From contig NZ_QVNU01000001.1 of the NCBI RefSeq assembly GCF_003545715.1, positions 1,419,962-1,483,961 on the forward strand: DNA of 64,000 bases, in the 5' to 3' direction. This document shows, piece after piece, positions 22,721-30,889 of this stretch. This DNA is from Taibaiella koreensis. Lineage in GTDB: Bacteria; Bacteroidota; Bacteroidia; Chitinophagales; Chitinophagaceae. Under the pieces are notes generated by a model that saw only the letters and a list, made by a program, of their open reading frames with translations, had not been told where the DNA came from and made no database searches. The position numbers were made by a program, and so were the translations under genes. Within the stretch, counting starts at the first letter, position 1. The number at the start of each line of letters is the position of its first letter.

Positions 22721-23299
22721 ATGATAATGATGAAACAATTCCTGGTCATAGGTGCTCTGCTCCTTGGCAATACGTCTTTTGGACAAAATCAGCAACAGGC
22801 TCATGTCGTTGAGGCCGATAACTTATCGGAGGCAGAACTGCAGCACCTGAATACGATCGCTCCCAAAGACGGTTGGGTGTTGGTGAAATATAAAGGTGGA
22901 ACGTACATCGAAAATTTTTCCAACAAGGATTACATGCTGTCCTTATTTATGCAATGCGCCGATGCCACACAAACACCCGGCTATCTGATCGAGTATTCAA
23001 ATGAGTATGGTGACAAAGAGATGGGAGGCTTAGACTTCCTGAATTCATCTGACAATCACTTTGCCAAAGTGATCTTTTACCTCGATGGTAAAAGTTTCGG
23101 CGATCCTTTCTCAAATATAAAAAGTAAAAGCTTCACCGATTTTTACCAGGCCGTAAAGACGGCCCAAACGCTGAAGATCGAAGCTTTTGACGAGGAATTG
23201 AACCCCGACACAGGTAAGCAGGAATTAAGACTGAACCGGGGTATCGATTTTAAATTAGCGAACGGAGCACTCCTGGATAAGCCTGTGACCTGCCGGTAA
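22721..23299 (+). CDS. Exported protein of unknown function
   Basis: A 192-residue protein. It starts MIMMKQFLVIGALLLGNTSF, then GQNQQQ, a signal peptide with a likely cleavage after FG. ATG 22721 is chosen because the open frame back to 22526 overlaps the preceding MFS gene and hairpin. The mature part has repeated aromatic-Asp stretches (WVLVKYKGGTYIENFSNKDY; MGGLDFLNSSDNHFAKVIFY) and a C-terminal Cys. No family was recognised. It has a strong shared terminator with the convergent sucD. Confidence 0.75.
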   Translation: MIMMKQFLVIGALLLGNTSFGQNQQQAHVVEADNLSEAELQHLNTIAPKDGWVLVKYKGGTYIENFSNKDYMLSLFMQCADATQTPGYLIEYSNEYGDKEMGGLDFLNSSDNHFAKVIFYLDGKSFGDPFSNIKSKSFTDFYQAVKTAQTLKIEAFDEELNPDTGKQELRLNRGIDFKLANGALLDKPVTCR

Positions 23300-23307
23300 G
23301 ATCATAA

Positions 23308-23355
23308 CATAAAACAGAAGCGCTGCCCTTTATGAGGCAGCGCTTCTGTTTTATA
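23308..23355. terminator. Bidirectional intrinsic terminator
   Basis: ATAAAACAGAAGCGCTGCC pairs with its complement (23336-23354) across a short loop. With A and T runs on both sides, it can end both the exported-protein gene and sucD. Confidence 0.9.
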
Positions 23356-23367
23356 AGACAAAGTAGC

Positions 23368-24252
23368 TTAAGCTACCGCTTCTTTTTTCAATACTTCGGC
23401 CATAGTTTTACCGATATCCGCAGGGCTGGCCACTACGTGGATGCCACATTCGCCCATGATCTTCATCTTCGCAGCAGCAGTGTCATCGGCGCCGCCAACG
23501 ATAGCGCCGGCGTGGCCCATACGGCGGCCGGGAGGCGCTGTTTGCCCGGCGATAAAGCCGACAACCGGCTTGCGCATGTTTTCTTTCAGCCACATGGCAG
23601 CTTCAGCTTCCATGTTACCGCCGATCTCACCGATCATGATGATGCCATCAGTCTCCGGATCGTTCATCAGCATTTCAACCGCTTCTTTGGTTGTGGTACC
23701 GATAATGGGATCGCCGCCGATACCGATAGCGGTAGAGATACCCAGGCCAGCTTTTACGCTCTGGTCGGCAGCTTCATAGGTCAGCGTACCTGATTTGGAT
23801 ACGATACCGATGCGGCCGGGTTTAAATACGAAGCCGGGCATGATGCCTACTTTGGCCTCGCCGGCGGTGATCACACCGGGACAGTTGGGGCCTATAAGGC
23901 GGCATTCGCGGCCCTTGATATATTCACGGGCTTTCACCATATCCTGAACGGGAATGCCCTCGGTAATGCAAATAATTACTTTAATACCTGCATCAGCTGC
24001 TTCCATGATCGCATCGGCAGCAAACGCCGGGGGAACGAAAATGATAGAGGTATCGGCGCCGGCCTGCTCCACGGCATCCTTTACGGTATTGAATACAGGG
24101 CGCTCCAGGTGAGTGTTGCCGCCTTTGCCGGGCGTAACGCCGCCTACGACATTCGTTCCGTATTCGATCATCTGGCTGGCGTGAAAAGTGCCTTCAGTAC
24201 CGGTAAAGCCCTGTACGATTACTTTGGAGTTTTTATTGACTAATACAGCCAT
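23368..24252 (-). CDS. sucD: Succinate-CoA ligase, alpha subunit
   Basis: A 294-residue alpha subunit of succinyl-CoA synthetase, the TCA-cycle enzyme that makes ATP or GTP from succinyl-CoA. Landmarks: [20 protein letters not shown] (CoA-binding Rossmann loop), [10 protein letters not shown], the substrate-binding [20 protein letters not shown] and the phospho-His loop [12 protein letters not shown]. Length is normal. The beta subunit (sucC) is not next to it in this window, which is common in Bacteroidota. It stands alone between a terminator and an AT-rich promoter region. Confidence 0.97.
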   Translation of the reverse strand: MAVLVNKNSKVIVQGFTGTEGTFHASQMIEYGTNVVGGVTPGKGGNTHLERPVFNTVKDAVEQAGADTSIIFVPPAFAADAIMEAADAGIKVIICITEGIPVQDMVKAREYIKGRECRLIGPNCPGVITAGEAKVGIMPGFVFKPGRIGIVSKSGTLTYEAADQSVKAGLGISTAIGIGGDPIIGTTTKEAVEMLMNDPETDGIIMIGEIGGNMEAEAAMWLKENMRKPVVGFIAGQTAPPGRRMGHAGAIVGGADDTAAAKMKIMGECGIHVVASPADIGKTMAEVLKKEAVA

Positions 24253-24443
24253 TGCTTGAATTTTGAGATTTACATAATTGCGACCGGCGGGCAGCCCGGG
24301 CGGGACCTGCCGGAAAAGTGCCGCAAATATACGATAAGATAGGAAAAAGGCAAATCATTAATCCCGGTAAAAGTCCTTGATCTTTATCACGAAATACAAG
24401 CCCGGGTAATACAGTGAACCTGTTTATACACTATTTTGGTGCT

Positions 24444-25907
24444 ATGAGCAATCCTATTATCCTGCTGCAAAAGCGTTGGCAAGTGCTATGCTGCCTATGT
24501 TTTCTTTTGCCCCTAATGCCGGCTTTCGGCCAGGAAGCACGTAAAGGCCGCGTGACAGACGGGACTACCGGTGAGCCCATAGCCGGCGCCTCTGTCTTTA
24601 TCAACAATACCACCTATATGGGCCTGTGCGATGTGGACGGTAATTTTGATTGGTCTGCCTTTCCGCCGCCGCCCTTCGAAGTCACCGTTACAGCAGTAGG
24701 CTACCAGGCTACGGTATTGCCGGTCGCCGGCACTGGTCCACTGGCGATAAAATTAAGGGCCAAGGCCGTAGGCCTGGCGGAAGTAACGGTACTCAGCGCC
24801 GAAAATGATGGCTGGCGCAAATACGGTAAGGAATTCACCGACGATTTTATCGGCTACTCTCCGTTTGCCGCCAGGTGTACGATCCGGAACAAAGAAGTGC
24901 TGCAATTCCGGTACAGCCAACAAGATAATACCCTGACAGTATGGGCAGACAAGCCACTACTGATCCAAAATGAAGCCACCGGTTACCAGATCACTTACTG
25001 GCTCGAAGATTATACAAAGAACTATACCACCCGGCGCCTGTTCTTTAAAGGTTATACCCAGTTTGCCGCGCTCACTTCGCCAAAAGAACGGAAGCAGGAA
25101 ACCTGGCAAAAGAACAGGCAAACCGCCTATCGGGGTTCACTAAACCATTTTCTGCGCAGCTTGTATAGCGGTACTACCGCAGATGAAGGGTTTGGGGTGC
25201 GGAAACTGAAAAGAGTCCCGGCTTCGGAATATGGTAAGTATGTACCGCTATGGTCCGATACGATTGCCCTGCAGGATAGCCTACGCCTGAAAATGCTGGT
25301 GCAGCAGATCGATACGACTGACCCGGTATGGACAGCCGAAGCCTGGCGCGTTGTACGCCTTTGGTGCGATACGGGCGTCACGCCTATCCGCCTGGCGCCG
25401 CCGGCCGCGGGGAATCCGCCGGAGCAGGAATACCTGTTTGTGAAACCGGATACCAGCAGGAAGGATATATTAGTGCGCTATTTCGACCACAACCGGTTAT
25501 CGCCCGCCGACAGCCTGATGATGGCCCGTATACGGCCACTGAATGCGGAAGGGAAGCCAGTACGGCTGCCACCGCGCAACGGCGCCGTCGACATACTGGA
25601 CCCCAGGTTGATCAATGCCGCCACCTTTGTCTCCGACAGGATGGCCGGCAGAATACGGTTCCATTTTCCCGATTACCTTATGATCACCTATATCGGCGAG
25701 CGGGAAGAGCAGGCATACCTGGACAGAAGGATCGGTTCCGGCAAAACCACTCCGGGAGCGCAGGGTAGTGTCATCAGCCTTGCGACAGGAAATGGGATTA
25801 CGATATTTCCCGACGGTAATTTTGCGCCGGCCTACGACCTGATGCTGGAAGAGTACTGGGCTTACGAAAAATTGGATAAGCTGCTGCCGCTCGATTACCG
25901 GCCCTGA
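24444..25907 (+). CDS. Exported protein with carboxypeptidase regulatory-like domain
   Basis: A 487-residue exported protein (start at ATG 24444; a further 10 codons to 24414 are possible). A signal peptide ends at AFGQ. Residues about 36-120 form a CarboxypepD_reg-like beta sandwich (GRVTDGTTGEPIAGASVFIN, VTVTAVGYQATVLPV) as seen at the N-terminus of TonB-linked proteins. The remaining 360 residues carry no plug or barrel; they are polar with many Tyr and Trp (RRLFFKGYTQFAALTSPKER; MMARIRPLNAEGKPVRLPPR). Cys residues are scarce. This matches the large set of uncharacterised Bacteroidota 'carboxypeptidase-like regulatory domain' proteins. Periplasmic or outer-membrane location is inferred. 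Confidence 0.82.
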   Translation: MSNPIILLQKRWQVLCCLCFLLPLMPAFGQEARKGRVTDGTTGEPIAGASVFINNTTYMGLCDVDGNFDWSAFPPPPFEVTVTAVGYQATVLPVAGTGPLAIKLRAKAVGLAEVTVLSAENDGWRKYGKEFTDDFIGYSPFAARCTIRNKEVLQFRYSQQDNTLTVWADKPLLIQNEATGYQITYWLEDYTKNYTTRRLFFKGYTQFAALTSPKERKQETWQKNRQTAYRGSLNHFLRSLYSGTTADEGFGVRKLKRVPASEYGKYVPLWSDTIALQDSLRLKMLVQQIDTTDPVWTAEAWRVVRLWCDTGVTPIRLAPPAAGNPPEQEYLFVKPDTSRKDILVRYFDHNRLSPADSLMMARIRPLNAEGKPVRLPPRNGAVDILDPRLINAATFVSDRMAGRIRFHFPDYLMITYIGEREEQAYLDRRIGSGKTTPGAQGSVISLATGNGITIFPDGNFAPAYDLMLEEYWAYEKLDKLLPLDYRP

Positions 25908-25972
25908 TCCTCAGTTAATTATTTAATATAGCTACCAGGCAGGCCCGCTTAGTATAATCCCGGTAATCTTCG

Positions 25973-25980
25973 TACCTTTG
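25973..25980 (+). promoter_or_regulatory. -7 element (TACCTTTG) for the ABC-F gene
   Basis: TACCTTTG fits TAnnTTTG and lies 65 nt before ATG 26046. The long leader is typical of ABC-F genes, but no peptide leader was identified. Confidence 0.65.
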
Positions 25981-26045
25981 CGCCCCGGAAAGTGGGTTTT
26001 GACCTGCTTCCGTTTTCCCCACATTTCAATTTATCAGAGACAACA

Positions 26046-27674
26046 ATGATCAACGTATCTAATTTATCGCTCCGTTACGGAAAAAGGATCTTATTTGAAG
26101 ATGTCAATCTCCGGTTTACCGAAGGCAATTGCTACGGTGTGATCGGGGCCAATGGCGCCGGCAAGTCCACCTTTATCAAGATACTGTCGGGCGATATAGA
26201 ACCCACTACCGGTAAGGTAGAGATACCCAAAGGGCAACGAATGAGCGTGTTGAAACAGGATCACCATAAATATGATGAAGTGCAGGTGCTGCAGGCGGTG
26301 ATCATGGGCAACGAGGTGCTATACAATATCATGCAGGAAAAAGATGCGATCTACGCCAAGGAAGACTTTACCGAAGAGGATGGTATGCGTGCCGGTGAGC
26401 TGGAAGCGACTTTTGGTGAAATGGACGGTTGGAACGCGGAAAGCGATGCCGCTACCTTGCTGAGCAGCCTTGGCGTGAAGGAAGATAAACACAACATGCA
26501 GGTAAAAGACCTGGACGGTAACGAGAAAGTAAGGGTGCTGCTTGCTCAGGCGCTCTTTGGTAACCCCGACATCCTGCTGTTGGATGAACCGACCAACGAC
26601 CTGGACCTGCAAACCATCGGCTGGCTGGAAAATTTCCTGGCCGATTACGATAAGGTGGTCCTGGTTGTATCGCACGATCGTCACTTCCTCGATACTGTAT
26701 GTACCCATGTGGCCGACATCGATTTTGGTAAGATCAATATCTTCACGGGGAACTATTCGTTCTGGTACGAATCCAGCCAGCTGTTGCTGAGGCAGCGCTC
26801 GGAGCAAAACCGTAAGGCAGAAGATAAGATCGCCGAGCTGAAAGAATTTATTGCGCGCTTCTCGGCCAATGCTTCTAAGTCCAAGCAGGCGACCAGCCGT
26901 AAAAAGGCGCTTGATAAGATCAAGCTGGATGAGATGCAGCCTTCCAACCGTAAATATCCGGCGATCCTGTTCAATAACCAGGTGCGTGAAGCCGGCGATC
27001 AGATACTGGAAACGAAAGGCCTGAGCAAGACGCTTAACGGCCAGGTGTTGTTCAAAGATATCAGCTTCGACCTGAAGCGTGGTCAGAAAGTGACTGTGAT
27101 CTCCGATAACAGCCTTGCGACCACAGCCTTTTATAAGATCATCAACGGAGAAGACACCGACTTTGGCGGCGAGTACAAGTGGGGTGTAACCACAGTAAAT
27201 ACCTATCTCCCCGCCGATAATACCGGCTATTTCGAAGGCAAGGACCTTAACCTGGTAGATTGGCTGCGCCAGTATTCCGAAGAAAAGGATGAGACTTTTA
27301 TCCGCGGCTTCCTGGGCCGTATGCTGTTCAGCGGCGAAGAGACCCAGAAAAAGTGTACGGTATTGAGCGGTGGCGAAAAAGTACGTTGCATGCTGAGCCG
27401 GATGATGATGCAGAAAGGCAATGTGCTTACCTTCGATGAGCCTACCAACCACCTGGACCTGGAATCCATTACCGCCTTGAACAACGGTATGAAGGACTTC
27501 AGGGGTACTATTGTCTTCACTTCGCGTGACCATGAGCTGACCCAGACGGTATGTGACCGTATACTAGAAATTACTCCGGGCGGTCTTATCGACCGCGAAA
27601 TGTCATTTGACGAATACATTGCCGATGAGCGTGTAAAGCAGCTTCGCGCCGAACTTTACGGTGTGAGTGTGTAA
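26046..27674 (+). CDS. ABC-F family ribosome-associated ATPase (YbiT-like)
   Basis: A 542-residue cytosolic protein with two ATPase domains and no membrane segment. NBD1: VIGANGAGKSTFIKILSGDI (Walker A), a degenerate signature DLDGNEKVRVLLAQALF, Walker B ILLLDEPTNDLDLQT. A linker rich in charged helices (RSEQNRKAEDKIAELKEFIA) follows. NBD2 has Walker B NVLTFDEPTNHLDLESI and signature VLSGGEKVRCMLS. NBD2 lacks a normal Walker A lysine loop (VISDNSLATTAFYKIING), as in YbiT-group proteins. ATG 26046 is favoured, since the family begins MINVSNLSLRYGKR; the ATG-less open frame to 25992 precedes it. ABC-F proteins act on ribosomes, mostly in translation rescue or antibiotic protection. Confidence 0.94.
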   Translation: MINVSNLSLRYGKRILFEDVNLRFTEGNCYGVIGANGAGKSTFIKILSGDIEPTTGKVEIPKGQRMSVLKQDHHKYDEVQVLQAVIMGNEVLYNIMQEKDAIYAKEDFTEEDGMRAGELEATFGEMDGWNAESDAATLLSSLGVKEDKHNMQVKDLDGNEKVRVLLAQALFGNPDILLLDEPTNDLDLQTIGWLENFLADYDKVVLVVSHDRHFLDTVCTHVADIDFGKINIFTGNYSFWYESSQLLLRQRSEQNRKAEDKIAELKEFIARFSANASKSKQATSRKKALDKIKLDEMQPSNRKYPAILFNNQVREAGDQILETKGLSKTLNGQVLFKDISFDLKRGQKVTVISDNSLATTAFYKIINGEDTDFGGEYKWGVTTVNTYLPADNTGYFEGKDLNLVDWLRQYSEEKDETFIRGFLGRMLFSGEETQKKCTVLSGGEKVRCMLSRMMMQKGNVLTFDEPTNHLDLESITALNNGMKDFRGTIVFTSRDHELTQTVCDRILEITPGGLIDREMSFDEYIADERVKQLRAELYGVSV

Positions 27675-27700
27675 GCTTAAAGCGGTTAAGTAATATATGG

Positions 27701-27733
27701 AATAAGGGAGCGGTTTTAAGTCGCTCCCTTATT
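27701..27733. terminator. Bidirectional intrinsic terminator
   Basis: AATAAGGGAGCG (27701-27712) pairs with CGCTCCCTTATT (27722-27733). It lies between the ABC-F gene and the convergent RES toxin gene. Confidence 0.85.
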
Positions 27734-27756
27734 GCTTTAGATGGCATTTAAATGTG

Positions 27757-28221
27757 CTAGGCATTGGCACGTTTGATCAGCCTTTCGTCAAAGCGTATCT
27801 TGCTTTTGACCAGTGTTCTCAGCTTTTTGAACCCGGCATGCTGCGGGTTGAGCAAGTAGTTGGATTCGTCGGGGACCAATACCGATGGCACTTTTAGCAT
27901 CAGGTATTTGCCCGCTGCGATAAACCGGTTGCCGTAGGCTTTCAGTACATCGGGTGCCGGGTTTTCCCGCCAGTTGTCGGGGAGATCTTCAAGGCGCAGC
28001 TCCTGTATGCTCTCTTCCGGTATTTCCAGCGCGATCTGGCAATAATCGCCTACTACCCGTCCGCCGAAGTGGACCAGGCATTCCAGCATAGCCAGCGAAG
28101 GGCTGCCCGCAGTATACAGGATATATACACCTTCGCCGTTCCACCTGCCGCCATATAAAGCAGCGCCCGTGCCCGACAGATCGTCGATGTACCGGCAACT
28201 GCTGATGCGGTATAAAACCAT
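27757..28221 (-). CDS. RES-domain toxin (NAD+ phosphorylase type)
   Basis: A 154-residue RES-domain protein, the toxin of type II RES/Xre pairs, which kills or arrests cells by depleting NAD+ through phosphorolysis. The expected conserved points are visible: Arg5 in VLYRISSC, GGRWNGEGVYILYTAGSPSL (24-43, the GRWN NAD-binding loop), Glu47 in SLAMLECLVHFGG, and an N-Y-LLNPQH block near residue 125. It lies 40 nt downstream of its antitoxin gene on the same strand, the usual antitoxin-first order. Cytosolic. Confidence 0.92.
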   Translation of the reverse strand: MVLYRISSCRYIDDLSGTGAALYGGRWNGEGVYILYTAGSPSLAMLECLVHFGGRVVGDYCQIALEIPEESIQELRLEDLPDNWRENPAPDVLKAYGNRFIAAGKYLMLKVPSVLVPDESNYLLNPQHAGFKKLRTLVKSKIRFDERLIKRANA

Positions 28222-28261
28222 AATAATGTTGTTTGGATTGATAGTGCTGCAGTGCCTTTAA

Positions 28262-28789
28262 TCAGGCAAATACACCGTGCTCGATACGGCCCAGGGTTTT
28301 CATGAGCAGGTCAATGCCCAGCGAGGTGTCCAGGAATTCTTTGGGTCTTTTATCGCCTAAGGGAATCAGTTTGGTACTCATCCAGTCTTTGAAATAGTCG
28401 AGCCCCCCAAGCACCTCGCTGCCCCGGCTGTATAGGCGGGCCAGCTCGATTACCCGCTCCGATTGTTCCTGCGGAAGCCGGTCTCCGCTTTCGTAACGGC
28501 GCAGCGTACGGTCGGAGGTATGTGTGATGCTGGCCATTTCGGTATTGGTAATGCCGGTTTTGTGCATGAGGTTGTTCATGGCTTCTTTGGGCACACCTTC
28601 CCTGATGAGCTCGATAAAGTCATTGTCGCTGCTCACCGACCGGAACTGGGCGTTCTTTTGCATGCCCAGCATGGCTACCGTATGCGCTGCGGGTAAAGTA
28701 AGGTAGGCTTCGCCCGGCTCTTCTACGATAAGCGGCGTGGCTTCCTTTTCCTCATATTTCCGGGTTGCCTTTTCCCTTGCTTTTTTCAT
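28262..28789 (-). CDS. Xre/MbcA/ParS-type antitoxin
   Basis: A 175-residue antitoxin that pairs with RES toxins. The central part is an Xre-like HTH (MHKTGITNTEMASITHTSDR, TLRRYESGDRLP), followed by a ParS/MbcA toxin-binding region (RVIELARLYSRGSEVLGGLD, FKDWMST and GIDLLMKTLGRIEHGVFA). The start at 28789 is chosen: a TAACTTTG promoter box (28808-28815, minus strand) lies 19 nt upstream, so longer in-frame starts to 28903 would be upstream of the promoter. It precedes the toxin gene and probably represses the shared promoter, as the family does. Confidence 0.9.
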   Translation of the reverse strand: MKKAREKATRKYEEKEATPLIVEEPGEAYLTLPAAHTVAMLGMQKNAQFRSVSSDNDFIELIREGVPKEAMNNLMHKTGITNTEMASITHTSDRTLRRYESGDRLPQEQSERVIELARLYSRGSEVLGGLDYFKDWMSTKLIPLGDKRPKEFLDTSLGIDLLMKTLGRIEHGVFA

Positions 28790-28807
28790 TTTGTTTGTAA
28801 TTTGTCC

Positions 28808-28815
28808 CAAAGTTA
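28808..28815 (-). promoter_or_regulatory. -7 element of the RES/Xre operon
   Basis: Reads TAACTTTG on the minus strand, 19 nt before ATG 28789. Its position fixes the antitoxin start. Confidence 0.7.
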
Positions 28816-28873
28816 CGGACATTTTTCCGTTTTTCAAATTTTTCCCGCATTCATTTTTTATTAGCGATTTACC

Positions 28874-28881
28874 TAACTTTG
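28874..28881 (+). promoter_or_regulatory. -7 element for the cysteine desulfurase gene
   Basis: TAACTTTG lies 53 nt before ATG 28935. Divergent from the antitoxin promoter only 58 bp away. Confidence 0.65.
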
Positions 28882-28934
28882 CGCACCCTTCCGGGATGCG
28901 CAAACACAGAGCCGGATGGTTTTTATCGCTTATT

Positions 28935-30062
28935 ATGGAAAGGATTTATTTTGACAATGCTGCTACTACAGCACTCGATCCCCAGGTGCTGGAAGTGATG
29001 ATGCCTTACCTGACTGAAAAATTCGGTAATCCTTCTTCGATCTATTCTTACGGAAGGGAAACGAAGCTGGCAATAGAAAATGCGCGCAAGTCAGTAGCCA
29101 AGCTGTTGAATGCTCATCCGGGAGAGATCTTTTTTACTTCCGGAGGAACTGAAAGCAGCAATACCGCCATTGCGGCGGCGATCCGCGACCTGGGTTGCCG
29201 GCATATTATCAGCTCGCCCATCGAGCACCACGCCACCCTGCATTCTGTTGAGTTCTGGGGACGGCAGGACGGTATCCGGCTCAGCTTTGTAGCGCTGGAT
29301 GCCAAGGGTCATGTTTCCCTGGACAGCCTGAGGGCATTGCTGGCAGGCTCCAAAGAGCGTTGCCTGGTAAGCCTGATGCATGCCAATAACGAGATAGGCA
29401 ACCTGCTGGATATACATGCCGTAGGTAACCTGTGTAAAGAGTACGACGCTATTTTCCACTGCGATACGGTGCAAACGGTGGGTCATTATCCCATCAGCCT
29501 GCGCGATACGCCGGTACACTTTATCAACGGCGCAGGACATAAATTTCATGGCCCCAAGGGCGTCGGTATCCTGTATGTTAACGAAAATGTGAGCATCAAG
29601 CCCATGATCAATGGGGGAGGGCAGGAGCGCAACATGCGCGCAGGTACCGAGAACCTATACGGTATCATCGGTTTTGCCAGAGCACTGGAAATAGCTATGG
29701 AACGTTACGAGCAGGATAGCGCCTACGTTTCGGAGCTGAAGCAATATATGGCCGGTCAGCTAAAGGCGCAGGTGCCTGGCGTCAGCTTTAACGGTGATTA
29801 CGATGGCCGTTGCCTGTATACCGTGCTGAATGTCTCTTTCCCTAAAACGGAAAAGTCGGAAATGATCCTGTTCAACCTGGATATGGCCGGCATTTGTGTA
29901 TCGGGTGGCAGCGCCTGCAGCAGCGGCGCCAATGCCGGCAGCCACGTGATCAACGCCATCAATAACGATCCCAACAAAGTACCCGTGCGCTTCTCTTTCA
30001 GCCGTCACAATACAAAAGCGGAGGTGGATGCGGTGGTCGCTAAGGTAAAAGAATCCATCTGA
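28935..30062 (+). CDS. Cysteine desulfurase (NifS/IscS type)
   Basis: A 375-residue PLP enzyme that takes sulfur from cysteine for Fe-S cluster or tRNA modification. Landmarks: IYFDNAATTALDPQVLEVMM, FTSGGTESSNTAIAAA (PLP phosphate loop), SPIEHHATLHSVEFW, DTVQTVGHYPI, PLP Lys in GAGHKFHGPKGVG, and catalytic Cys in VSGGSACSSGANAG with a short active-site loop. The CSSGA loop suggests the IscS-like group. ATG 28935 is chosen; the in-frame stretch to 28737 lies across the divergent promoter region. No iscU or sufB partner is in the window. Confidence 0.95.
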   Translation: MERIYFDNAATTALDPQVLEVMMPYLTEKFGNPSSIYSYGRETKLAIENARKSVAKLLNAHPGEIFFTSGGTESSNTAIAAAIRDLGCRHIISSPIEHHATLHSVEFWGRQDGIRLSFVALDAKGHVSLDSLRALLAGSKERCLVSLMHANNEIGNLLDIHAVGNLCKEYDAIFHCDTVQTVGHYPISLRDTPVHFINGAGHKFHGPKGVGILYVNENVSIKPMINGGGQERNMRAGTENLYGIIGFARALEIAMERYEQDSAYVSELKQYMAGQLKAQVPGVSFNGDYDGRCLYTVLNVSFPKTEKSEMILFNLDMAGICVSGGSACSSGANAGSHVINAINNDPNKVPVRFSFSRHNTKAEVDAVVAKVKESI

Positions 30063-30080
30063 TAGTCACTTGACAAAATA

Positions 30081-30120
30081 CATAAAGAAGCCTTCCGGTT
30101 ATCCGGAAGGCTTCTTTATG
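30081..30120. terminator. Bidirectional intrinsic terminator
   Basis: CATAAAGAAGCCTTCCGG (30081-30098) pairs perfectly with CCGGAAGGCTTCTTTATG (30103-30120) across loop TTAT. It lies between the cysteine desulfurase and the convergent beta-barrel gene. Confidence 0.9.
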
Positions 30121-30133
30121 TAAACTAATATAC

Positions 30134-30763
30134 TTAAAGGATATTGAATCCGACGTGGATCTGGAAATGGCTGGTGCGCCAGGAGTCGGAAACGTTGGTA
30201 TTGTTACGGTCGGATATGCCGAAGATATAACGGATACCGGCATTAAGACTGAAAGGCAGCTCCAGTTCGGCGCCGACAACGCCTGACAGGTAACCGCTTT
30301 TGAATACGTCTTTGGTTGCCTTTACGAGACCGTCCACATCTTTGATCGAAGCTACAGCGGTATACTGGGGGCCGGCATGTATCCACAGCAATTTGGGCAA
30401 CAGGTTGAAGCCAACGGTAACCGGTATGGACAGCTCGTTCATCTTGAATGTTCCTTCTTTGGCGCTGCTTACGCCGTCTTTCAGGTAGGTTTTGAAAGCG
30501 TCGCCGAAGTTATTGCCGGTAGTTACTTTTCCCTGGGAAAACAACAGCTCTCCCTGTACTTTGATCTTGGTCATCTTTACACCTACGAAGGCGCCGCCGA
30601 GGAAGCTCCCTGCAAATTTGCCGTCGAGGTGATCGCCGCCGGTACGGTCCAGGTTCACACCCGCCTTGAGGCCGAGCAGCAGCTTTTGTGCCTGCGTTTG
30701 AGTTGCGGGTAATAGGGCGCAGCAGAATAGGGCTGCCGCTACAGTAGATTTCAGAAATTTCAT
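30134..30763 (-). CDS. Outer-membrane beta-barrel protein (PorT/OmpW-like small barrel)
   Basis: A 209-residue outer-membrane protein. A signal peptide (MKFLKSTVAAALFCCALLPA, then QTQAQ) is followed by alternating polar and hydrophobic strands (GLKAGVNLDRTGGD; GGAFVGVKMTKIKVQGELLF; GIRYIFGISD) and a C-terminal aromatic end (FQIHVGFNIL). This is the small-barrel plan called 'outer membrane beta-barrel protein' or 'porin family protein' in Bacteroidota. The exact group (PorT, OmpW or OMP_b-brl) cannot be decided by eye. It stands alone; neighbouring metallophosphoesterase is on the same strand, 127 nt upstream. Confidence 0.85.
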   Translation of the reverse strand: MKFLKSTVAAALFCCALLPATQTQAQKLLLGLKAGVNLDRTGGDHLDGKFAGSFLGGAFVGVKMTKIKVQGELLFSQGKVTTGNNFGDAFKTYLKDGVSSAKEGTFKMNELSIPVTVGFNLLPKLLWIHAGPQYTAVASIKDVDGLVKATKDVFKSGYLSGVVGAELELPFSLNAGIRYIFGISDRNNTNVSDSWRTSHFQIHVGFNIL

Positions 30764-30889
30764 GCTATCTGATTTTTGGTATAGAGAATCAGCCGGAAAA
30801 TTACATTACTCCGGCCATATAATCTAAAGCTTTGGGCAGACTTTAATATTTAGGCAGCCGTTTCGCATACAGGTGCGGGGCAGGAAGCC

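Noticed and set aside
26319-27533. 404-residue minus-strand frame inside the ABC-F gene
   Set aside because: It runs opposite a well-supported ABC-F ATPase; low complexity and no domain.
28737-28934. N-terminal extension of the cysteine desulfurase
   Set aside because: It spans the divergent promoter region of the antitoxin; family members start at MERIYFDNAAT-like residues.
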